This document shows positions 34,082 to 64,000 of a DNA stretch of 64,000 bases, piece after piece. Source of the DNA: Paralvinella palmiformis (Eukaryota > Annelida > Polychaeta > Terebellida > Alvinellidae); contig JAODUP010000040.1 in the NCBI GenBank assembly GCA_025642065.1, positions 2,191,501-2,255,500 of the forward strand. Reading direction: 5' to 3'. The notes under the pieces were generated by a model. That model was not told the origin of the DNA. It did no database searches and saw only the letters and a program-made list of their open reading frames with translations. Both the position numbers and the translations under genes were made by a program. Numbering within the stretch: position 1 is the stretch's first letter; the number at the start of each line of letters is the position of its first letter.

Positions 34082-35513
34082 CAATTCCGTTGACTTATGA
34101 CATGTTACGAAGCATATTACGTTTACCTTTTAAAGGAAGTGCATACCGTGACTATATTAAACAATAGATATAGAATGTTAAGATTATTTATGTCATTATT
34201 CTGTGAGATCGTAAATATCGAACTGGACGAGCATACCAAAGTACAAACAAAACAAGGATTAATATCACAATTTATCAATACAATAACCTCTATACGATAC
34301 GATACGATACGACAGGTTACGGTACGATAATGTTATTTCACGGTAAGCCCCCAAAGAATTCATATAAATTCATACATTGTAAACCTATAAAGATGGCATA
34401 GATAAGGCATATTAATATTACATATTATATTGAAGATAGTGCTGATATATGAGAGCAGTTGTCGATTTTATAATAGGTAGAGATACTGTTAGTAAATCAT
34501 GCTAGAGGTAAACATAAAAATAAATATATATATAAAATATATATTATATATAGCTCCATGAGGGCTAAACGTCACTGATATTAACTTGAAACATATTAGT
34601 CGGATTACACTGTTAGACTGTAATATGATAATAGATATATCTGTGATATCTATTTTTTTGGCTGGTCGGAAAACCTTTGACATAAATTTGGCGGTGTCCT
34701 TGCTTTATTTACACAAACCCCATTTTCCAAGGTATCGGCAGATGTTTATTTAATACAGGTAATCATTAAACGGTCTCGTCAGGTAGGTCGTCATACCTAT
34801 CGCTCCCACTATATAGTAGAATATGACTAATACGACAGATATAAAGTAAAACGACATTATAATCGTATAATCTACAATTTCGACCAAAGCTGATAACAAC
34901 TACACAACGTTTTTAAAATATATTTTGACCAGTCAATTGTCTTACATTGGGTCACGTAGATTATAGAGAAGTGTGTTTAAAAACATAATTTTACTATCTC
35001 TAGTTCGTACAAAGATGAAGACTAACTGAATAATGGTATAATCCACAAATAATATTTAACCTTCACTCCTTAATACAGCAGATCCAGAATTGTCTGGAAT
35101 CACCCCCTCCCCCCGTGTCATTGATATATGGACTCTAGCCTACATTGACGTCTATATCGATCTCAGAGATCAGCACTTAGTTATTTATTACAAATATTTC
35201 ATCAACTGAACTGAAGTACAAATAGTGAATTACGAGGAAACAATTTTAAACCAAAAATAGTTTATGTATATAAATTAGTTTTTATACCGTAATCCCACAA
35301 AGGCGTGGTGTGTTAATACCACGATAGGAATAGAAGAACATAAAATAGTGCTGTCACGTGAACACCTTAATAATAAATATATTAAATATCATAAATAGAA
35401 ATAGAAAATATTACCTGACTGATGTTTATTTCGATGAAGTTCTGAGACTTTTTCCCCAGTATAATTATTAATAATAGTTGTTTAGTAGTTTTGTGTGTGT
35501 GTGTGTGTGTGTA

Positions 35514-35549
<36 letters not shown>

Positions 35550-35560
35550 CAACAAGATAG
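33870..35560. other. Intergenic or 5' intronic stretch
   Basis: No exon was recognised. It contains GT tracts at 33880-33920 and 35494-35546, a TA tract at 34035-34080, and a short CGATA-type repeat near 34290-34330. Confidence 0.4.
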
Positions 35561-35935
35561 ATATATACCTGTATATTTAGTTCCCGAGAGATGTATAATA
35601 GTTTATCCACGTTCTGTTTCCATAGCTCAACAATTAATGTATTAAATACAAACGGTTAACTTCCTTTAGTTTAGTCTGTCTCACATCCACCTCTGTCAAC
35701 AACAACAACAACAACAACCAGCGCCACTCAAGCCGTACGCGATAAGTCTAGAGTAATCTCTGGTGTCCTGTTGAAGACGGTGACTAAGACTGGCTGCGAC
35801 ACAATCGATATTCGTTACCAACAAACAGCGAGTTTTAGGTGTCCCACGTGTGGTTTGATGTCACCCTCTCACCTAGAGAGGCCACATCAATAACGAACGC
35901 TCCCCGCCTCGCGTCGTCACCATGGCAGCCAGCCA
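35560..35935 (-). promoter_or_regulatory. Candidate promoter/5' non-coding exon of the unnamed gene, with X-box-like site
   Basis: A CpG-bearing patch in which GTCACCATGGCAGC (35916-35929) fits the RFX X-box GTNRCC-NN-RGYAAC apart from one base. Minus-sense sequence ends ATACAG|GTATAT near 35573, a possible 5' UTR donor. The coding start at 30214 needs an upstream non-coding exon, because an acceptor precedes it. The link is inference. Confidence 0.35.
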
Positions 35936-36888
35936 GCCAGCCAACCAACCAGTCAATCAACCAGCCAGCCAGTTAGCAATTGAGCGATAATGGGTGATCT
36001 CTCGGTTGGGACGACCCCTACACTGTGTACTATCACTATGACGGCAGCAGATAAAGCCACAGAAGGAGCTATTTATTGACATACAGCGTCAGACTAACAG
36101 CCACTTGTACGACAATACTTAAAGCGAGTTTACAAATCGATTAGCTCTTAATTTTAGGTCTGGGGCAACCCCCCCCTCTCGGACTATAGTTTGTACAAAA
36201 TCTCAGTAAGTTTGTGGTAAATTATGTTCAGTTCTTTTGCAGACAATTTATGGCGTGTGTGTGTGTGTGTGTGCGTTGAAAACTTTATTTATTTGTGTGT
36301 TTCTGTGTCAGTGCGTGGGTTCACACGTACACCATTTGACTTTTAGTGAAACACAGTGGTGAAGAAAATCACAATCCGAGTGAATGTTAAAAATGTTTTA
36401 TTTTAATGTCCAGATGTGTAACCCGACAATACTCTAAGTCGATGTTTTTCTAAAGTTCAGAAACCTAACCAACTGTAACGGTTATGGTGTATGTGGGTGG
36501 CGTGGTCAGATCAGAATAATGGCTGGCGTGAGACTTGCGAGGTTAAGAGCCAACTTAAACGCCGGAATGAGCTAATCAATATAAATCATACCTGAATCAA
36601 AGTAGATGATACAGTAACAAAAGGATTTTTGCGAATCAGAAACGTTTATAGAAACGGGTAATGTCAACAAACGTCTAACAATACAAACAATAGCCTATTA
36701 ATATTAACAAACACATCTACTGATCAGGGCTGTATTATCTATAAGACTGACTAGGGACGACTACCCGTCAACATTTGCTGAGGCACTGTTACCAGCTCCC
36801 TATGGGTCCAATGTTTAAAGACATTTTCTACTCTAGGCCGTAGCGATACATGAACATACGTATTTATTCATGAATATACGCTCGCAAG

Positions 36889-36892
<4 letters not shown>

Positions 36893-36929
<37 letters not shown>
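36893..36929. repeat. (TA)n microsatellite
   Basis: A TA tract in intergenic DNA between the unnamed gene and the channel gene. Confidence 0.85.
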
Positions 36930-36931
<2 letters not shown>

Positions 36932-37039
36932 CCCCAATATGGCTGTCTGTTTTAGTGAGTTAAAATATTGAGGTACCACATGGGACCCGAAGAATCCGGC
37001 TATGGGTTAATAGGACCGTTCCACATTTAACGATTAATA

Positions 37040-37378
37040 ATAACGAACAATGATTCATATCAACAAACACTCATTAATATTAACACATACCCATTATTAT
37101 CAACAAACCCCCATTAATATTAACAAACCCCCCTTAATATCAACACAAACACCCATTACTAATAGACAAACACTCATTATTGTTAACAAACATCCAACGG
37201 GGCCAACAAAAACTCCGTAATATCAACAAACACCCATTAGTACCAATAATTTGTAGATCATATCGATAAACACCCATTAATAGCAACAATCGCCAAGTAA
37301 TATCAACAAACACCATGTAAAATCAACAAACACCATGTAATATCAACAAACACCATGTAATATCAACAAACACCCAGA
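37040..37378. repeat. ~20-bp degenerate minisatellite (AATATCAACAAACACCCATT)
   Basis: Units AATATCAACAAACACCCATT and variants repeat about 14 times with insertions. The last four units (AATATCAACAAACACCATGT) are nearly identical, so the array is still homogenising at its right end. Confidence 0.85.
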
Positions 37379-37855
37379 TTGTGTGTAATATTGACAAAAG
37401 CATGTAAAAGACTGACAAAGCTATCGTGATAAGGTTCCATCTGAAGGTCCCTAAACCATGGCCATATTCTGTCTCTTGTGGTACTTCAGTGAGATATAGA
37501 GTTTCACTATTACAACAGCGATTTTGTCCCTTCTCAATAATCTCTCTGTTAACCTTGGGACATTGGACCACTATAATATACAAGCCAGTGTTTACAGTCT
37601 GTCACGCTACGTATGGCTTAAGATATTTATATATTGCATTCTTTGTTACTGGCTATTTGTTTGTCCTATTGATACGTATCAACCAATCGTATTTAAAAAA
37701 TCGTATTGGTAGCAGAATAATCAATGAACAATAATGTTCAGCTTCTTTCGATTTGTTACAATATGTTAACGCCACCTATCTGGAAGCGCCATCTGCTATT
37801 CAACGCCACCTTTCCAAAGTCCCATTCACACTGACCTGTCTAGAGCCGCCACCTA

Positions 37856-38005
37856 GGGGGCGCCTCCGTGGTCTAGCGGTAGCGTGTTGGACCACAGATC
37901 ACTACCACCCGTGTTCGAATCTCGGTGTGGGCATATCTGAAGGTTGTTTCATCTTTGACCTCGTTTCATTACCTTTGGAGGTCGCTCGGCCCATTTAGCC
38001 TACCT
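37856..38005 (+). mobile_element. SINE family A, the only plus-strand copy
   Basis: A tRNA-like head GCGCCTCCGTGGTCTAGCGG (A box TGGTCTAGCGG) and a B box GTGTTCGAATCTC are followed by the family body: ATATCTGAAGGTTGTTTCAT, CATTACCTTTGGAGGTCGCT and CGGCCCATTTAGCCTACC. It ends without the distal GGCCGTAAA segment. Confidence 0.8.
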
Positions 38006-38009
38006 GCCA

Positions 38010-38669
38010 GACGCAGCCAGACGTCGTAGTATCAGGGTCCCCGGCCAACAATATTACCTGTCAAGTAACCGCCAGTTGTGATAATCTGATTGAGGATTTA
38101 TTACCATGATTGAGCGCTGATTGTCAATGGCCGAACATTACTAACATATTGATCAATGATAGCTCTTTCCCAGTTATGTCTCCGACTGTGTATATGACGT
38201 TTTGTGCTGACGGTGTCTTGGCTATCGGGCAGTGGTTATTTAATTGTTATGTGATTTCAACACACGTTGAGTAAAGGTAATTGCTGCCTGAGCAGCTCTT
38301 GTTAGAGATATGCAAACTTAAAACTGATAAAAGCGTTATTTTACTTTTGTAATTGCAATCTCTACAAATATTTTGGATATAAATTGCCAGCAAATTTCTT
38401 AATTAATATATACAGGATATGAGTGTCATAATATGGATGAATTCTTCACTGAAGCAAAGCAAGATAAATGCATTTTTAATGTAATTAGTCCCCGCATGTG
38501 GCGTTAAGAAGAGGTTTGATTGTAGTTGATGTTTCAAGTTATATCAACATAAACAAAAATAGGCCTAAAATAATAATGTTCCACAACAAAGCAAATTGTG
38601 TGAGTCGTGTTTTGTATGAAAAGCTTCCATCTATAAGCATTCATAGCCACCTACATGACCCTCTTATTG

Positions 38670-38711
<42 letters not shown>

Positions 38712-39317
38712 GATTGTTATAAATCACAATATGTTTTTAGTATAATGGTATTTTATATATGAGTTCCCCCCCCCCTATAATTCACAATAATGTCAAATCG
38801 AATACAGTAACACTATAATCACCTGATTTTATTCAGCTATTTTGTTTGATGAGAAACAAACGCGAGAACTAATCATTTTATTTTAGATTTACGATATGAC
38901 TTTTTGTTTTATTTTCTATAGATGACGTAAGTTATTAGTTACTTATAAGCATTAGCCATCATTGTTCTAGGTTTTGTTGTATGTCTTCATATAAATCTAC
39001 AACCAAATTTTTTAATGTATGATAAATTTATTATTACGGTTTGTCTAATCTATTATCCCATTAATCCGATCACAACAGACTGCTCCATCTGCTAATTAGA
39101 TCACCCGTAGTCAACTCTACCAGCTGCCCCCAAAACAGTTGTAGGTTCAGCTGTTATAGTCTCATCCACCTATGTGCTCATGAATTTATTAGTGAAGCAG
39201 CGATTTATCCAATAACAGAGCTTCATAGTTTATAAATCCAATTCCGTAAAACAATATCATTTAAGGAACAAATATCGCTTATTATAGCTAGTGTATATTA
39301 TTTACTTCGATTAACTC

Positions 39318-39363
<46 letters not shown>

Positions 39364-40770
39364 GCATCCACGGATTAATTAATGACCAGACCATGGAAAG
39401 AATAACATTTTCTTGTTGATAAATGGTTTATTTACATTCACAGTCTGCTCGATGCTTCCGATATTCAGGTCGCTAGTGTTTGTTCAAGTTCATGTACATC
39501 TTTGTCAAAGCTTAAATATTCATCGATAAAAGCCCTACCTATTTTGGTGGTTTCACGGCGAATATGTCTACAGAAGAGCGCAGATTGTTGGAAATATTTA
39601 AAACGAAATCATAAATACCTTGACAAGTCATACGATTCGGTTTATGCTAAAATATAGGCCACAAGGGTTGCCTGAACACTTAATACTGCGAAGAATTGTC
39701 GTTGTGGGTGTGAATAACTCCCTCTTTAAAGTCACCTTAACTCACGTTATTCAAATATTGAAATATCTGTATTTAGATTTAGTCCAAACAACCTGCGGGT
39801 TAGAGTAATGGCTTCTGAGAAAATTACGTATCATATTCGGTTACATTTCTAGTCACATTTTCCCCTACACCTAGATTAATATATGTGCTCTAGATTTGTA
39901 CTATTACTATTAGTACCTTTGTTTTGTAATATTACTATCCCTTTAAAACTGTCTTGTTAATTCTATTTAAAGTTCTAACTCATTGATAGCAAATACCAAT
40001 AAACGTAGATAAATAACAGGTTAATAATATTACAATGGTTATATCGTGGTATCCAGTTATAACACGGTTTGTTTGGTCCACAATTTTACCAATAATAATA
40101 TGTAGCGAGTAAGATATACTACTTTCTTGGGAAGATACCATTGAAGATTCATTGTTTACAAATTACCAAATTATACTAGTAGACCATTGTCAAGAATGCT
40201 ACAATGTTAAAAATTACATCTAATATCCAGTAATTCTATGTTTACAAAGGTATCTTAGGTCTAAAAAATACACCCATTCAATGCAAGTAGGGTGCTATGT
40301 TATTATCTTTAAATGTGTTGAAAATATATTTTAAAACATGTCGGCACTCGTTTGCTGTCTATCTCGGCTGTTTTTGTTCTCTTCAGTTTTCACAATTTAT
40401 TATTATCTATTAATATTTCATGGCCGCTACAGGTAAACATAACTTAAGGCCTGATCAGGTGTAAACTCAGATTATTATCTCCTTTTGTAACAAACTCGGC
40501 GTTATTTGTAAACAGCACCAATTGGAAATATGTCGAATTAGTTGAATAAATCAATTCAGAAATTTTAAGCAGCTAATATAAGAAGCCTTTAAGCCATCGT
40601 GGATATGACGAGCCTTCACTCTACTAGCCTACTTAGTTTGTATTGCACCTACAGTAAAACTTCCGTTAACTGACAACCCTATATAACAACCATCTGTCTA
40701 TTCCGGTCATCTCATATCTGTCGAGTGCTGTAATAAATGATAACAAAGTGACTAGGAATTTGTCTTATCA
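38010..40770. other. Intergenic stretch
   Basis: TA microsatellites lie at 38670-38710 and 39320-39358. A minus-strand reading frame at 39611-39465 (GRAFIDEYLSFDKDVHELEQ then TLAT and stop) looks protein-like, but it has no splice context or family. The rest is unremarkable AT-rich DNA. Confidence 0.35.
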
Positions 40771-40974
40771 AGTTAAGATGATGATGATGATGATGATGAT
40801 GATTGATATTTTACGGCCACTTTAGTGCACACGGTAGTCTAAATGGGCCGAGCGACCTCCAAAGCTAATGAAGCGAAGATGAAACACCCTTCAGATATGT
40901 CCACGCCGAGATTCGAACTCAGGTGGTAGTGAGCTATAAACCAACGCGCTACCAGTTAGACCAAAGAGGCGCCC
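40771..40974 (-). mobile_element. SINE family A, full-length copy
   Basis: On the minus strand a tRNA-like head (GGGCGCCTCTTTGGTCTAAC; B box GAGTTCGAATCTC) is followed by the family body and ends TGGCCGTAAAATATCAATC and a (ATC)n tail. Confidence 0.85.
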
Positions 40975-40979
40975 GCACT

Positions 40980-42580
40980 TAAGAAACATGAAGATGTGAT
41001 TAGTTAGCAGTAATATTGAGATTTTACTCTACTTAGCTACCTGACTGGCATCTTATCTCCCTACATACGTTCATCCTATCTGTCAATATACCTGTCACCT
41101 TACTTGTCTCTATATTTGATCTGTTGTCCTATCTTCATATGTCCCAGGTTTGACCAGTACCGAGGTTAAACAACTCAACTAATTTATTCTATCTGTCTTC
41201 TGTCATCTGTCAGCCTATCAACCTGTTGTACACGTACATTCATCTGTCATCCTACCTACGCTATATACCTATCCTCTCACCTGTCATTCTACTTACCTAT
41301 TTTGATGTCCCCTCGCCTGTTATTAGATATTCTTATAATCAATTATCAAAACAGTACAATTTTGGCTTCTTGTCATCCCGATATTTTATGAGAACCGGCA
41401 TTTTGCCAAATTAAATATCTACCCGCAGTATGAAGTACTAATATTGACAATGTTAGTGATAATGTTATGATATTAATAAATAAATAATCTGCTATCATGA
41501 AAGGGAACCTAATACTGATTAAAACGATATAAGCACTTGATTAAACGAGGTTTTCTATTAATATTTCTATCGCGTTTCCTGTCGCAATGATATTGGTGTA
41601 ATCGTATACACGAATGTACGCGCAAACGCTCGCCCAACGTTTGCAAGCAACACGCCAACAGATACATAGGCACTCAGATTACTATTAACGCGACGATATA
41701 TTTAAACAACGTATTGTAAATAAGTGACAATGCATATTTATGACAACATAACGCCACCAATATTTCAGTGAGATCTCCACAAAGTGTTATCATCATAACG
41801 GTTACATGTGTGTAATCATAACGTACCGAACGGAAGTCGGTAAACAAATGCCCGCAAATTCCCGCTAGCGCCAGACGCCTAATCAAGTCTGACATTGTTT
41901 CCGGTAGATTTTGGGCACATATATAAAAATAGCTAAAAATGGGCTGAAGTTAATTGTTAATTATTTGGAAAATATCTTGACGACTTCGTTAAAATTCACA
42001 TGAAAACGAACGCTTATTTGTGGCTAGCATCAAATCAATGTTTTTTGTTTCTTTCTCCAAAAAATCAAAGCGGTGTTTAAGATGTTTAATATTCCAATAT
42101 CTCTACATTTTTTCTTTAATATTGAAGAAATCATTGAACTGCTCTCTATTAGACATTACACCCTTGGTGTGAGTAAAACTTGAGGGGTCATACACTCACG
42201 AATGGCGAATTTAGAAAACTTGAAAAAGAATTTGTCAAGTATTTGTTTTGTGTGATTTAGTCTTAATAGAGTGATAGAGCATATAGCCACAAGAACCATC
42301 ATCATTCCGAACTTTATCTATAGATCCTAGCCCTGTTTTTGCAGTTCTACGAAAGTGCATTGTGTGAAGCTGGGATCTGGACCTGGTTTGGAATATCTGG
42401 AAGACCCCAATTTAACGTTTTTCCTTCTTATTTCTGCTGCTTGAACGTACACACGTATCTGGTGTATCCAAGTGTGTGGGGAAGAGAATTAGCTGCTGAA
42501 TCATTACAGTTTGTATACCTATATGTATGTCAATTACCCCCCCCCCACCTCTGTTACGTACGAATGATGACTTAATGATG
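40980..42580. other. Intergenic stretch
   Basis: A tract rich in CTATCTGTC/CTACCT-like motifs occurs at 41030-41300. No gene was recognised. Confidence 0.35.
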
Positions 42581-42589
42581 GTCAAACAG

Positions 42590-42990
42590 TCAATGGAACT
42601 TCTCTTGGTAGATGTTCGTGAAGCTTTTGATGCGGCATACTCTGGAATAAGGCGGATACATTAGAACTATTCTTTAAATTCACGGGCGTCATTTTAGGGG
42701 GGAATTTCATTTATCAATTCATCAAGTGGCCACAACTTCTATCAATCTTGGCTCTATCTGAGGATTCTATCGTGTGTAGGTCAATGATCTATGCTGACAA
42801 TTATATTGTTGCTTCGGAATAGACAGCCAATGGATATGATTGCGTGACGATGTGGAATAAAGAGAGGTATATATGACAAGAAGCAGTATGTAAGTCTGAA
42901 TATGGATAATCAGATTGAAAGAATGTCTTGAAATAATCTGAGGTGATGTTTCTTAGATTATCATATCATGAATTCAACTGATTAGAGGTC
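42590..42990 (+). pseudogene. Possible reverse-transcriptase relic
   Basis: Broken plus-strand frames give LLVDVREAFDAAYSGI, then SMIYADNYIVASE. These recall the LINE RT motifs LDVR.AFD.V and (F/Y)ADD. The FADD-like box reads YADN. Stops intervene. This is weak, but the two motifs are in the right order and spacing for a shortened RT. Confidence 0.3.
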
Positions 42991-43140
42991 AGGTCAAACG
43001 ACGAGAAGACTAGTACATGTATATCGGCTACTTTAGGTTGAACTGATCTCTGTAATTTGAGCTTTGGTCATTATTTTTTCAACACATTTTACTAGTTTGT
43101 TTTGTGGCCTGTGATCAATATAAATATAACGTCCATAATA

Positions 43141-43146
43141 TTTATT
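43141..43146 (-). promoter_or_regulatory. Candidate poly(A) signal of the channel gene
   Basis: TTTATT on the plus strand is AATAAA on the minus strand, about 250 nt past the channel gene's stop codon. No other evidence. Confidence 0.4.
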
Positions 43147-43394
43147 TCATATGTCATATAAATATTAAATTTTTCTGTGTCTGTATCCTATATATTTAGG
43201 GGAGAGAATCAAAATTAAAAATAACACTTCTAACAGTTGACTATTTGATGACCTTCGGCAAATTGTCCTGTTGTAATTATGGTTGCAGAATCTCGAGAAC
43301 CCCCCCCCCCGATCTTCTTTCTACCTGTCAGTGTGCCTGTTATTGTTTCATTCGAGATATTTTGCTGACGACCAAAACACAGACGGCGTCATCT

Positions 43395-61669
<18,275 letters not shown>

Positions 61670-61734
61670 GTTTATGATCCTGATATGATCCTGATGTGAT
61701 CCTGATATGACCCTGATATGATCCTGATAGCGCT

Positions 61735-62030
61735 TAGACTTCTCGCTTCAAAATAAGATTTTTCATTCAAGTTTTATGTCAATTTTGTAAACTAAGCTAG
61801 TCTCGGATATCTCATCTCTATATGATGTGGATCTATCTAATCATATCAACAATTGTGAATGATCTAGTCAACTTGTGGTTAATTCTGATTATTGAGTTCA
61901 ATAATGCACAATCGATATTCAGTGTCTATCTCTCTATTATGTGTCAGAGTTCAGATTTTCTATTTTTTGTTTTTAACAATCCGCTAATTTAATCAATAAA
62001 TGGTTATCATGAAATTGATTAACACTACCA

Positions 62031-62108
<78 letters not shown>

Positions 62109-63000
62109 TATGTGTGTGTGTGTGTGTGTTCGTGTGCGTCTCTGTGTGTGCGTGCCCAGTTGCTAATGGTCTTTAAATTAAGAAGAAGAAAACTGTTTTA
62201 GTCTCAGACAAGTATGACATCGCCAGTCATAATTAAGTTCATATAACAAAATTTCTGTGTTTTAAATGAATGATTTACTGATAGTCTCAATGACGTTCGT
62301 ATGATAGAGCACGATTAAGATAGAGATACACATTCGGCTAAATAACAACAATATGTACTTGATGTGTCTTGATAACGTGATCGAAATAATCAGAATGTTT
62401 TTGTCAATTGATAAAGCAGAGAATCTGCTAAATTCTGATTGATTAAGATATTCTTTTAAGACTTTCCTGATCATTTAATAAAAATATATTATATTTTATT
62501 GATGATAAATTCCACTTTCCGTTTGTAGTTTCCACATGGTTCTTTAATATAAACATTTATAATTAGTTTCAAAATCCATTTATTGAAGACAAATATACCA
62601 GTTAAAGTATAAACAGGATAAGATAAAGTTTTGTTAAGCTGAAAATAAAGGCATTTTGAGACTACAAATGTTAATTTAAAAAATCGTCACTTTACTATCA
62701 CCTGAATATGTTGCATCTAACATCCGGCGATTGATAGTCCTGGACTACCGCAACGAGTATTTCAATACACATACTCATGTATCCAATTACGCACAGATAC
62801 ATAATATATCATTTATTGACAGTCCTAATCGTATTTAGAGATAAATAATAAATATTATAAATAGTTCATTATATAGAAGTGGATATTAAGAATCATCATA
62901 CTCCCTGATATGTCTTAATTTTAATAAGACCATCAACTTATTTCTATTATCAGCGAGTTAACGGTTTGTAATTGGTCGTTATGTCATGCTTAATGTCGTA
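61735..63000. other. Region upstream of the channel gene
   Basis: It should hold the channel promoter, but I see no distinct element. A TA tract at 62034-62105 is followed by a GT tract to 62130. No exon or mobile element was recognised. Confidence 0.35.
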
Positions 63001-63019
63001 AAAAGAGGAGGCACTAAAT

Positions 63020-63480
63020 GGTCGCAATGTCTGACTGACTGACTCACTTACTCACTAAATCACCCACCAACCCACCCATACAAACACAAATTCACCCAAT
63101 GACTCAATCACCCTCCGCACTCCAGCCCTCTCACTAACTCGATAACTGAATCACCCACACACTGACTGACTGACAGACTGACCGACCGACTGACCGACCG
63201 ACTGACTGACTGACTGACTGACTGACTGACTCACTGACTCACCACGACCACCACCACCACCACCACCACCCCACCACCACCACCACCACCACCACCACCA
63301 CCACTCACCACCACCACTCACCACCACTCACCACCACCACTCACCATCACTCCAACCACTACCACTCCCTCACTCACCACCACCACCACCCACCATCACA
63401 CCACCACCCTCACTCACTCACTCACTCACTCACTCACTCACTCACTCACTCACTCACTCACTCACTCACTCACTCACCAC
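63020..63480. repeat. Complex satellite: (CTGA)n, (CCA)n, (ACTC)n
   Basis: CTGACTGA/CCGA units (63150-63240), CCA units (63243-63390) with CACT interruptions, then about 16 ACTC units (63411-63473). The ACTC and CTGA units match those near 31.1-31.7 kb. Confidence 0.95.
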
Positions 63481-63889
63481 TCACTCACACAATTAACTAA
63501 CCATCCAATCAACAATCAATCGCACTCCCAGCCACCCAATCATTCACACATCCAAAAAAAGCCACATCACCAACCACTCACTCAATCACATTTCTTGTGT
63601 GCCAAAGAATACACTCATGCCGAAGTCAAGTAGACAAGTTTCCTTGACACCAAACATAACAATAAATCTAAGACTGCTTTCTAGGTACGTCAGCCGAACT
63701 GGTAGGGTGCGAGGTACTTATTGATGGATCACGGATTCGAGTATCGTTGATGGTAGTGGAGACACGAAAATTTGTTGTATTTACTCATCTACCTCAGTTT
63801 ACTTAAATGTAAATAAGTACCCCCAAAGGGTGAATGTCAGTTTGGTGCATACAAATTCACATAGAGTCAGGAGGAAAGAAACATTGTTG

Positions 63890-63930
63890 TTGTTGTTTGA
63901 CTTGTTGTTGTTGTTGTTGTTGTTGCTGTG
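63890..63930. repeat. (TTG)n microsatellite
   Basis: TTG units interrupted once by TTTGACTTG. Confidence 0.8.
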
Positions 63931-63939
63931 ATTGGAAAT

Positions 63940-64000
63940 GATAATAACAATGTATATTTAATAAAGCGCTCTTACCAGTAGCAGCCATTCAACTGCGTTA
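63940..64000 (-). mobile_element. LINE 3' tail at the window edge
   Basis: GATAATAACAATGTATATTT then AATAAAGCGCTCTTACCAGT and AGCAGCCATTCAA is the reverse complement of the LINE tail at 16800 and matches that at 4325-4395. The body would lie beyond the right edge. Confidence 0.55.

Noticed and set aside
37861..37940. A tRNA gene at the A/B-box sequence
   Set aside because: The head does not fold as a proper tRNA 3' half and is followed by the SINE A body, so it is a SINE promoter.

Overview
The window looks like AT-rich, repeat-laden nuclear DNA of an invertebrate animal, most likely a lophotrochozoan and plausibly a mollusc. The grounds are split genes with GT-AG introns, many TA, CA and trinucleotide microsatellites, tRNA-derived SINEs, CR1/L2-like LINE tails, hAT and pogo/Tigger DNA transposons, and protein families typical of metazoans. 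No bacterial operon, rRNA gene or CRISPR array is present. The species assignment is inference.
Three multi-exon protein genes were assembled by joining exons whose splice phases agree. All three lie on the minus strand. (1) Positions 13970 down to 1 hold the first nine coding exons of a SEC14-like lipid-transfer protein (CRAL-TRIO). Its C-terminal part lies beyond the left edge, and a CCAAT-containing promoter candidate lies near 21.4-21.7 kb. (2) Positions 30214 to 28487 hold a three-exon gene for a 423-residue protein that I cannot firmly name. A sperm or ciliary microtubule-associated protein is possible, and an RFX X-box-like site lies upstream at 35.9 kb. (3) Positions 61669 to 43395 hold a complete 13-exon DEG/ENaC (degenerin/acid-sensing-type) channel gene for 1085 residues. 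All splice phases are consistent, and about 500 residues rich in N-glycosylation motifs are inserted in the extracellular domain just before TM2. This insertion is the most striking thing in the window.
Smaller genes are a tRNA-Val(TAC) at 22228-22300 (+) and a 58-codon single-exon plus-strand ORF at 57963-58139, nested in a channel intron. That ORF has a perfect CRE upstream and a poly(A) signal downstream.
Mobile DNA fills most of the rest. It includes a pogo-like element with TA target duplication at 1.6-3.3 kb, a decayed Tigger at 43.8-47.9 kb that a hAT element with an 8-bp target duplication has entered, and a 402-bp hAT derivative at 17.2 kb. Two tRNA-derived SINE families have about ten copies, and several LINE 3' ends are present. 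Large satellites lie at 31.5-33.8, 37.0-37.4 and 63.0-63.5 kb. The SINEs, the Tigger/hAT nest and many microsatellites sit in the introns of the minus-strand genes. In the channel gene several microsatellites touch splice sites directly.
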